56,951 nt of DNA from Pseudomonadota bacterium (GTDB lineage Bacteria; Desulfobacterota; Desulfobacteria; Desulfobacterales; Desulfolunaceae), in the NCBI GenBank assembly GCA_018818835.1, contig JAHIRD010000094.1, positions 1 to 56,951 on the forward strand, read 5' to 3'. The position numbers were made by a program, and so were the translations under genes. Numbering within the stretch: position 1 is the stretch's first letter; each line of letters opens with the position of its first letter. Shown one piece after another: positions 51,369-56,951 of the stretch. The notes beneath the pieces were generated by a model that had not been told where the DNA came from, did not search any database, and saw only the letters and a program-made list of their open reading frames with translations.

Positions 51369-51420
51369 GGAGCAGAGGCGCCCTTAAACATCGAGCCCTC
51401 CCCAGGTTTGCCTCTGCTCC
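51369..51420 (-). terminator. Hairpin with T-run for the acyl-CoA ligase operon
   Basis: GGAGCAGAGGC and GCCTCTGCTCC form a perfect 11-bp stem with a ~30-base loop. On the minus strand CTTTTTAAA follows directly, so it can terminate transcription coming from the ligase gene. The large loop is unusual. Confidence 0.55.
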
Positions 51421-51440
51421 ATAATTCATGCGATGAATCT

Positions 51441-51475
51441 AAGCCCAGGCGATCATAGTGCCCCGGGCTTTTTTC
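51441..51475 (+). terminator. Terminator-like hairpin in plus orientation
   Basis: AAGCCC pairs with GGGCTT (extended by GG/CC after a mismatch), followed on the plus strand by TTTTC. No plus-strand gene precedes it, which suggests an unannotated transcript or defence against read-through. Confidence 0.55.
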
Positions 51476-51487
51476 AAATCAGGCATC

Positions 51488-53050
51488 TCAGAGAGATTCA
51501 GCCTTTAATTCTTTTTTAAGGATTTTGCCCGTGGCTGTCATGGGTAAAGAATCCCGGATTTCAACGATTCGCGGATACTTGTAGTTGGCCATTTGTTTTT
51601 TTGACCAGTCGAGGATCTCCTGTTCGGAAATTGTTTGACCTGGCTTGGGAACGATAAATGCCTTGATTTCATCTCCATGCTTCTCACTGGGCACTCCGAT
51701 GACCGAGGCAAGTGACACGGCCGGATGGGTCAAAAGAACTTCCTCGATTTCCCTGGGATAGACATTGAATCCCCCCCGGATGATCATATCCTTGACCCGG
51801 TCAATGATATAAAGATATCCCTCGTCATCTTTTTTCCCAAGATCCCCGGTGTGAAACCAGGATGTGGATTGAAAGGCTTCTGCCGTGGCTTCGGGTTTTT
51901 TATAATACCCTTTCATGACATTGTGTCCCTGGATAACGATTTCACCCACCTCACCCTGGGGCACTTCCTTGTTTTCCTTGTCAAAAAGCTTTATGGAGAT
52001 ACCCCATATGGGTGTTCCCACCGACCCTGGTTTTCTCTTTTTGTTAACATGGTTGAATGCCGCAACAGGACAGGTCTCTGAAAGACCATATCCCTCTACA
52101 ATGGGGATATTGTATTTTTTCTCAATGCCCTTGATGATCTCGATGGGCAGCGATGAAGCGCCTGATACGCCAATACGAAGATTTTTGGAAATAAGGTCCA
52201 GATCAAACTCGTTTTCCTTGTCTTCATAGTTTAACAAGGCCCAGTACATGGTTGGGACGCCTGCAAAAACAGTGACTTTTTCTTTTTGCATGGCTCTAAG
52301 AACAAGGCCCGGTTCAAATCGTGGGATCAGCACCAGGGTGCCACCGGACATAAATCCGGCATTCATCTGACAGGTCTGACCAAAGGAATGGAACAAAGGC
52401 AAGGTCACCAAATGGATATCCTCATCTGTCTGCCCGATGATTTCTTTAGACCCCACAGCATTCATGATCATGTTGGAGTGGGAAAGCTCGGCCCCCTTGG
52501 GGAAACCGGTCGTTCCGGATGTATAGAGAATGACAGCCGTATCTTCAGGGTTTGTCTGGATGGTATCAAACGTAGCAGACTGTTTTCCCATCATCTGTCC
52601 CAGGGTCATGGTTCCCTCTATGGGCGATGGGGCAGAGGGATCCGGTGTGATGATATAGAAATTTTCGCAGGTGGCCGTGTCATTAAATCCGACAAATCCT
52701 TCCTGGGCCATGGGAAGATCCGGCGTTCCCTGAAAACAAAAATAGGCCTTGGCCTCACTGTCTTTCAGGTGATAGGCGATCTCCCGACCCTTGAGCAGGA
52801 CATTCACAGGCACAACAACGGCCCCTGCTTTCAGGATTCCATAATATATAACAGGAAAATAAGGCAAATTGGGACAACTCAAAGCCACCTTGTCACCCGG
52901 GGTGATACCTGCATGTTTTAATCCATTGGCAACCTGGTTTGATAAGGCATTGACCTGGCCATAGCTGAATGTTTTATCGCCAAATACAATGGCTGTTTTT
53001 TCTGGAATCGATTGGGCGCTGTATTCTAAAACCGACACTAAATTTAACAT
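51488..53050 (-). CDS. Acyl-CoA ligase (long/medium-chain fatty acid--CoA ligase type)
   Basis: 520 residues, adenylate-forming enzyme. Motifs: AMP-binding loop YTSGTTGFPKGAELSHS, GYGLSETCP, WFHTGDLGKKDDEG and the C-terminal catalytic lysine in ATGKILKKEL. It activates a carboxylic acid to its CoA thioester with ATP. The chain length is not readable from sequence. It lies 24 bases after the GMC-type flavoprotein gene on the same strand, so both should come from the sigma-54 promoter at 54709-54725. A route in which the flavoprotein oxidises an alcohol or sterol-like substrate and the ligase activates the resulting acid would make sense, but is inference. Confidence 0.93.
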   Translation of the reverse strand: MLNLVSVLEYSAQSIPEKTAIVFGDKTFSYGQVNALSNQVANGLKHAGITPGDKVALSCPNLPYFPVIYYGILKAGAVVVPVNVLLKGREIAYHLKDSEAKAYFCFQGTPDLPMAQEGFVGFNDTATCENFYIITPDPSAPSPIEGTMTLGQMMGKQSATFDTIQTNPEDTAVILYTSGTTGFPKGAELSHSNMIMNAVGSKEIIGQTDEDIHLVTLPLFHSFGQTCQMNAGFMSGGTLVLIPRFEPGLVLRAMQKEKVTVFAGVPTMYWALLNYEDKENEFDLDLISKNLRIGVSGASSLPIEIIKGIEKKYNIPIVEGYGLSETCPVAAFNHVNKKRKPGSVGTPIWGISIKLFDKENKEVPQGEVGEIVIQGHNVMKGYYKKPEATAEAFQSTSWFHTGDLGKKDDEGYLYIIDRVKDMIIRGGFNVYPREIEEVLLTHPAVSLASVIGVPSEKHGDEIKAFIVPKPGQTISEQEILDWSKKQMANYKYPRIVEIRDSLPMTATGKILKKELKAESL

Positions 53051-53074
53051 GCTTTTTCCTTAATAATTTAAAAA

Positions 53075-54658
53075 TTAATTTTTTTCAGGCATCTGGGACA
53101 TGATATATTCGGATAATGCTGTAATCGTCAGACTGGGATTGACACCCAGATTAGCCGGAACCACAGACCCGTCTGCAACAAACAGGTTTGGATACCCGAA
53201 CAATTCACCGTTTTTCCCCACAACACCTTTGTCAGGAGAGTCTCCCATGCAGCAACCGCCCAGGATATGGGCTGTGGACCCAGTATTTATGGTGGCTTCA
53301 GGCAAAAAACTTAAGGGAATGCCATCCATTTTTTTGGACAGTCTCTCGGTCACATCGTTTGCAATGGGAATATAGGCTTTCATGCCTTTCTCACCTTCAG
53401 GTATCACCGAATTCATGCTGTACCCGCCAAGGCGCCACCATCGCGGCTTGTATTCGAGCTTAAGATAATTGTCATCTGTCTGCATGACCAGGACAACGGT
53501 GGTGGAGGATGCCATACCAAAGGGCCACAGCAATTGGACAAACCGCACAGGATGCCTGAGAACAGTGCCCATAAATCTGAAAATACGGGGAACATGACCG
53601 CCGCCGCCGGTCATCAGGGTAAACAGGTTAAGCAGAACATCAGACCCCTTGTTATAGCGGACCATTTCAACATGGGTGGTCTCATCAGGATAAATGCCCG
53701 AGGTAATGGCAATCTGATCATTCCAGTCGGTGGTTTTATCACGGGACTTTACACCCAAAAGGGCTTCGGAATTCGTACGGACCAGGTTTCCCAGTTGCCC
53801 GGATAATTTTGGCAAAAGACCCTGCTGTTTGCATTTCATCAACAGCTTAACAGATCCCAGAACACCGCCACTGAAAACCGCCCCCTTGGTTCTGTATGTT
53901 TTTTTGGATTTTAAAAGCCCTGTGGACTTTCTGGTAAAGATGTCATATCCGCCATTGGCCGGGGTCACACCAAGGACTTCCGTTTCCGGGATAATATCCA
54001 CACCCAGTTTTTCCGCAAGATACAGATAATTTTTATCCAGGGTATTTTTGGCTCCGCTGGGACAACCCACCATACAGGATCCGCAAAAATCACAGCCCAC
54101 CCGATCCGGACCTTGACCGTCAAAATAGGGGTCCGGCACCGATTCTTTCGGAGTGCCAAAGAAGATACCCACATCGTTTTTATGGAAGGTATCCTTCCCC
54201 CTGATATCCTTTCCCACCTCCTGAAGGCATTTATCGGCTGCTCCGATGGAGGGACTGGGATTGGCTCCCAGCATTTTTTTGGCCTCCGCATAGTGGGGCA
54301 TCATTTTTTCCTTACAGTTTTCTATTCCCCATTCCGGCTTTTCAAACACCTCGTCAGGGGGAACCAACAACTGATTTGCATACACAAGGCTGCCTCCGCC
54401 CACACCACCCCCGTGAAAAATCAGGACATGCTTCAACTGGGTCAGCATCTGGAAACCGTAACAGCCCAGTTGGGGCAGCCACATGTATTTTCTCGTGTTC
54501 CAGTTCGTTTTGGGGAAATCCTTATTTTCCCATCGTTTTCCTTTTTCAAGAACCGCGACCTTATATCCTTTCTGAGCAAGTCTGAGGGCGGAGACACTGC
54601 CGCCAAAACCCGAGCCGATAACGATGAAATCATAATCAAACGCCTTTCCATGCCCCAT
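53075..54658 (-). CDS. GMC-type FAD oxidoreductase with a four-cysteine ferredoxin-like motif
   Basis: The frame opens at 54748, but that start lies upstream of the sigma-54 promoter. The ATG at 54658 has AAAGGAG nine bases ahead and gives 527 residues. It has an N-terminal FAD motif VIGSGFGGSVSALRLA and GGGVGGGSLVYAN. Cys189-x2-Cys192-x2-Cys195-x3-Cys199 (CDFCGSCMVGC) look able to hold an Fe-S cluster. The C-terminal GMC-like end is HILGGCCMGD and LFVADGSVVPANLGVNPSLT. It is close to the cholesterol-oxidase branch of GMC proteins. It probably oxidises an alcohol and passes electrons on, rather than using oxygen, if the host is an anaerobe. First gene of a two-gene sigma-54 operon. Confidence 0.88.
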   Translation of the reverse strand: MGHGKAFDYDFIVIGSGFGGSVSALRLAQKGYKVAVLEKGKRWENKDFPKTNWNTRKYMWLPQLGCYGFQMLTQLKHVLIFHGGGVGGGSLVYANQLLVPPDEVFEKPEWGIENCKEKMMPHYAEAKKMLGANPSPSIGAADKCLQEVGKDIRGKDTFHKNDVGIFFGTPKESVPDPYFDGQGPDRVGCDFCGSCMVGCPSGAKNTLDKNYLYLAEKLGVDIIPETEVLGVTPANGGYDIFTRKSTGLLKSKKTYRTKGAVFSGGVLGSVKLLMKCKQQGLLPKLSGQLGNLVRTNSEALLGVKSRDKTTDWNDQIAITSGIYPDETTHVEMVRYNKGSDVLLNLFTLMTGGGGHVPRIFRFMGTVLRHPVRFVQLLWPFGMASSTTVVLVMQTDDNYLKLEYKPRWWRLGGYSMNSVIPEGEKGMKAYIPIANDVTERLSKKMDGIPLSFLPEATINTGSTAHILGGCCMGDSPDKGVVGKNGELFGYPNLFVADGSVVPANLGVNPSLTITALSEYIMSQMPEKN

Positions 54659-54708
54659 AGCCTGTTCTCCTTTTTGAAGTGATCGAACGGATTGATATAA
54701 AAGTATTG

Positions 54709-54725
54709 AGCAACAGTCATGCCAA
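54709..54725 (-). promoter_or_regulatory. Sigma-54 (-24/-12) promoter of the GMC/acyl-CoA ligase operon
   Basis: On the minus strand TTGGCATGACTGTTGCT matches TGGCAC-N5-TTGCW with one change (C to T in TGGCAC) and exact GG-N10-GC spacing. The transcript should start near 54697, about 39 bases before the ATG at 54658. Confidence 0.82.
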
Positions 54726-54810
54726 GCCTGGAAAAGGTCGTGGTCCATGGATTGACCGGGTTATTTTAATATCATGGGGTTTATCAGATGTGAAAATGGG
54801 ATACAAATAA

Positions 54811-54823
54811 TGCCATTATGGCA
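54811..54823. promoter_or_regulatory. Enhancer-like palindrome 1
   Basis: TGCCATTATGGCA is an inverted repeat TGCCA-N3-TGGCA. It lies about 100 bp upstream of the sigma-54 promoter and 70 bp (centre to centre) from a second such site, a normal place for the binding of the adjacent activator. Confidence 0.65.
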
Positions 54824-54880
54824 CTATCAATCAGAAAACAAACAAAAAGCCTTTAAAACAGTGCGAGCATAGGAGAATAG

Positions 54881-54893
54881 CGCCAAAGTGGCA
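54881..54893. promoter_or_regulatory. Enhancer-like palindrome 2
   Basis: CGCCAAAGTGGCA, the second TGCCA-N3-TGGCA-type site with one change, directly abuts the stop codon of the activator gene. It is about 170 bp upstream of the sigma-54 promoter. Confidence 0.6.
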
Positions 54894-56708
54894 CTAATCC
54901 TGCCGAATCAAACCATATTTTTTTATTTTTCTGAAAAAGGTCCGCCTGGGGATACCCAGCTGCATTAATGCCTTTTCCCGATGCCACTGTGTTTTTTCAA
55001 GGGCGCGGGTGATCAGATGCCTTTCATAGGTGTCCATGGCGTCCTGAAACCCGTTGATTTCGTCGGCAGGAAACGATGTTTCCTGTGTATCGGCCTTTGA
55101 ATGAACCTGCCCCGGACCGCCGGAAATATCAATTTTCTTGAGGGTCAAATACCGGTGGAGCACGTTCTGAAGCTCTCTGACATTGCCGGGCCAATTGTAT
55201 TTGAGCAGTGCTTCGATCATTTTCCCGTCAATGGGGTCCGTGATGGCCCCGTCTCTATATAGTGTGAGAAAATGCTCAATTAAAAGCGGAATATCCTCCT
55301 TGCGCTCCCTCAAGGGCGGCAGGTGGATAGGAATGACATGGATCCGATAATAAAAGTCCTCCCGGATCAGTCCTTTTCTGACATATTCCTGCAGGTTCCG
55401 GTTGGTTGCAGCGATAATGCGTATATTTGATTTTTTTATTTCTTTCCCGCCCACAGGGACATAGCCGTTTCCCTCGATCACCCTCAAAAGTTTAACCTGC
55501 AAATTAAGGCTTATTTCGCCGAGTTCATCCAAAAAAAGAGTCCCGCCCTCGGCCACATCCAAATATCCGGCTGTATCCGTGTGGGCACCGGTAAATGCCC
55601 CTTTTTTATAGCCAAAAAATTCACTTTCCAAAAGGTTTTCCGGGATGGCGCCGCAGTTGACCGGGACAAATCGCTTTTTCCTTCGGTCGCTCTGGTCATG
55701 GATCGCCCGTGCCACAATCTCCTTGCCCGTGCCTGACTCCCCGTAAATGATGGTGGTGGCCGTGGTCACCGATGCCCTCAGAATCAATTCATACACTTCC
55801 TGCATGGGTGCACTTTTACCAATGATTCCGGCAAATTTATAACGGTCTCTGATCCCTGTCCGAAGACGGATATTCTCTTCTTTCAGGGCTTCGGTGGCCT
55901 CCTTTTGCTCGGTAATATCCGAAAAAATTCCTTCGAACAGACGAAGCTTACCCCTGGAATCGTAAACGGCCCGGGCGTAGAGAGCCACCCATATCCGTGT
56001 TTTATCCTTTCTGTAAAATTCAAGTTCAAACCCCGAGACCACTTTTTTTCCCTCGATTGAGGCAATAAAGGCTCTTCCTTTTCCCTTTGAAACATATAAC
56101 TGGGTTTCAATATCGGTCAGGCTTTTAATCAGGTCTTCGGGAGAAGCATAACCAAGAATCCGTGCCGCAGCCGGGTTGGTACTGACAAACTGCCCCTGGG
56201 GTGTGATCTGGAAAATACCCTCGGCAGAATTTTCAAAAAGCCCCCTGTATTTTTCTTCGCTTCTGTAAAGGGCTTCTTCAACCTTTTTTATCTGGGTAAG
56301 ATCAATTCCCACCCCCATCATATAGGGCTTATCATCGATGGTCATGGAAACGCCCGTAAAATAATAAGGAATCTTTTCCCCATTTTTAATGATGAGACTG
56401 GCTTCGATATCGCCTCTTCCCTTTTCGTATACAGTTTCAACTGTTTGCTTTATCCGTTGTTTGTCCTCCCCCTCAAACCATTCGAGTATATTTCTTTGGG
56501 GTAGTTCGTCAGCGTCAAAGCCCGTCAGATCCTCATGGTTTTTATTCCAGCGGATAATGGTTCCCTGGCTGTCATACAAATAGAATATTCCGGGAAGGCT
56601 CTTTAATACAGTCTCGGAAAAGAGTTTTTCTTTTTTCAGGTCCTGGACAATCCTGTTGATCTCGATGTTCTTCTTTTCAAGCTCTTTATAATTGAGTTTT
56701 CGAGGCAT
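54894..56708 (-). CDS. Sigma-54-dependent activator with two PAS domains
   Basis: An ATG at 56738 adds 10 residues. The ATG at 56708 (MPRKLNYKELE) has GGAG eight to ten bases ahead and gives 604 residues. It starts with a coiled segment, then PAS1 (about 40-150, LPGIFYLYDSQGTIIRWN) and PAS2 (about 165-285, GLFENSAEGIFQITPQGQFV) ending in a PAC motif. The AAA+ domain has GESGTGKE Walker A, GAFTGA at 370-375 and GGTLFLDELGE Walker B. The C-terminal Fis HTH reads KALMQLGIPRRTFFRKIKKYG. It senses a small ligand or redox state through PAS and should act on the promoter at 54709 through the palindromes at 54811 and 54881. No receiver, so no phosphorelay is needed. Confidence 0.93.
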   Translation of the reverse strand: MPRKLNYKELEKKNIEINRIVQDLKKEKLFSETVLKSLPGIFYLYDSQGTIIRWNKNHEDLTGFDADELPQRNILEWFEGEDKQRIKQTVETVYEKGRGDIEASLIIKNGEKIPYYFTGVSMTIDDKPYMMGVGIDLTQIKKVEEALYRSEEKYRGLFENSAEGIFQITPQGQFVSTNPAAARILGYASPEDLIKSLTDIETQLYVSKGKGRAFIASIEGKKVVSGFELEFYRKDKTRIWVALYARAVYDSRGKLRLFEGIFSDITEQKEATEALKEENIRLRTGIRDRYKFAGIIGKSAPMQEVYELILRASVTTATTIIYGESGTGKEIVARAIHDQSDRRKKRFVPVNCGAIPENLLESEFFGYKKGAFTGAHTDTAGYLDVAEGGTLFLDELGEISLNLQVKLLRVIEGNGYVPVGGKEIKKSNIRIIAATNRNLQEYVRKGLIREDFYYRIHVIPIHLPPLRERKEDIPLLIEHFLTLYRDGAITDPIDGKMIEALLKYNWPGNVRELQNVLHRYLTLKKIDISGGPGQVHSKADTQETSFPADEINGFQDAMDTYERHLITRALEKTQWHREKALMQLGIPRRTFFRKIKKYGLIRQD

Positions 56709-56756
56709 GATAAAGGCTCCGGTTTGGTATACGTTCACAGGGTAAATAGTTTTTTA

Positions 56757-56810
56757 TTAACCACCCGCTCCCAGTGGTCCCTGAAGAACACGAAGAGCAC
56801 AGTGCGGCAT
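56757..56810 (+). repeat. Dispersed TTAACCACCC repeat, copy 4
   Basis: It begins TTAACCACCCGCTCCC like the copy at 8801, preceded by the same TTTTTTAT, and goes on with CTGAAGAACACGAAGAGCAC as at 27600. Confidence 0.65.
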
Positions 56811-56817
56811 ACAGTGT

Positions 56818-56910
56818 TCCAATGTCCGTGGCAGTCCGTGGTCGTCTGTGTTCGTCCACGAAAGAAATAGCCTGGACAAACACGGACTGTCACAGACAAA
56901 CACGGACATG
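56818..56910. repeat. GTCCGTG-rich imperfect inverted repeat
   Basis: The left side holds AATGTCCGTGGC, AGTCCGTGG and GTCTGTGTTCGTCCA. The right side carries the complements (TGGACAAACACGGACTG, CAGACAAACACGGACATG). The arms are about 37-39 bases with several mismatches, enough to form a cruciform or a strong RNA hairpin. Confidence 0.6.
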
Positions 56911-56951
56911 TTCCGCAGACGGTGTTGCAAGGTTAAACTGCTTTTTTTCAA

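Larger units (their letters stand above)
51190..51487. other. Intergenic region with two hairpins and a possible small RNA
   Basis: These 298 bases lie between the acyl-CoA ligase gene and the nucleotidyltransferase gene (both minus strand). They hold a plus-strand promoter-like pair (51208-51236), an 11-bp hairpin (51369-51420) and a terminator-like hairpin (51441-51475). No coding frame is credible. Confidence 0.5.
56709..56951. other. Right-edge non-coding region with repeats
   Basis: No credible gene in these 243 bases. They contain copy 4 of the TTAACCACCC repeat and a GTCCGTG-rich inverted repeat. A frame reading leftward off the edge is repeat-derived. Confidence 0.5.

Noticed and set aside
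52286-52921. 211-codon plus-strand frame opposite the acyl-CoA ligase
   Set aside because: Shadow frame without ribosome site or motifs.
54659-54748. Longer start for the GMC oxidoreductase
   Set aside because: It would begin upstream of the sigma-54 promoter, while the ATG at 54658 has a strong ribosome site and starts the FAD motif properly.

Overview
The window looks like chromosome from an anaerobic, Gram-negative member of the Desulfobacterota (Desulfobacteraceae-like, sulfate-reducer type). This is an inference. It rests on a division and cell-wall cluster typical of Gram-negative bacteria, meso-DAP-type MurE, abundant sigma-54 and two-component regulation, acyl-CoA metabolism genes and families of short intergenic repeats. 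No rRNA, tRNA, CRISPR array, complete insertion sequence or prophage was seen.

Layout. (1) 1-8.7 kb: an exopolysaccharide locus. A sugar-phosphate transferase (cut by the left edge) and an O-antigen-ligase/polymerase with TPRs are transcribed leftward. Across a 512-bp gap, an export operon runs rightward: an exported protein made of about fifteen 14-residue repeats, a beta-barrel porin, a short Wza-type protein and a Wzc-type tyrosine autokinase. (2) 9-12.6 kb: a c-di-GMP cyclase with a receiver domain, a sigma-54 activator with a degenerate receiver, and, behind a clear -24/-12 promoter, a secreted polyacidic protein. (3) 13-17.2 kb: a tight operon of MoxR ATPase, VWA (CoxE-like) protein, a divergent acyl-CoA-dehydrogenase-like protein and a Nudix hydrolase. 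(4) 17.5-23.6 kb: a ThDP enzyme, an LCMT-like methyltransferase and a large hybrid histidine kinase. (5) 23.7-29.1 kb: a Yej/Opp-type oligopeptide ABC transporter (two ATPases, two permeases, no binding protein), interrupted by a repeat-rich 578-bp spacer. (6) 29.2-30.8 kb: a BaiN/HI0933-type flavoprotein and a small SpoIIAA/STAS-like protein.

(7) 31.2-48.3 kb: a complete dcw cluster, mraZ-rsmH-ftsL-ftsI-murE-murF-mraY-murD-(76-aa orf)-ftsW-murG-murC-murB-ftsQ-ftsA-ftsZ. A textbook triple MraZ operator precedes it, and a small unrecognised gene sits between murD and ftsW. A B12-binding radical SAM gene follows. (8) 50.1-51.2 kb: an overlapping nucleotidyltransferase/XRE-regulator pair resembling a toxin-antitoxin or abortive-infection module. 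(9) 51.5-56.7 kb: an acyl-CoA ligase, a GMC-type flavoprotein and a PAS-PAS-AAA-HTH sigma-54 activator. Between activator and operon lie two TGCCA-N3-TGGCA palindromes and a near-consensus sigma-54 promoter, so a whole regulatory circuit can be read.

The intergenic spaces hold at least four repeat families: a 152-bp MITE-like inverted repeat with partial copies, a 9-bp tandem family at three places, a TTAACCACCC family with four copies, and a 79-bp direct repeat. Two repeat copies create false N-terminal extensions on real genes (13.2 kb and 27.4 kb); those starts have been corrected here. The strongest candidates for undescribed biology are the 14-residue-repeat export protein, the MoxR/VWA/ACAD-like operon, the sigma-54 circuits, the 76-aa dcw gene and the nucleotidyltransferase/XRE pair.
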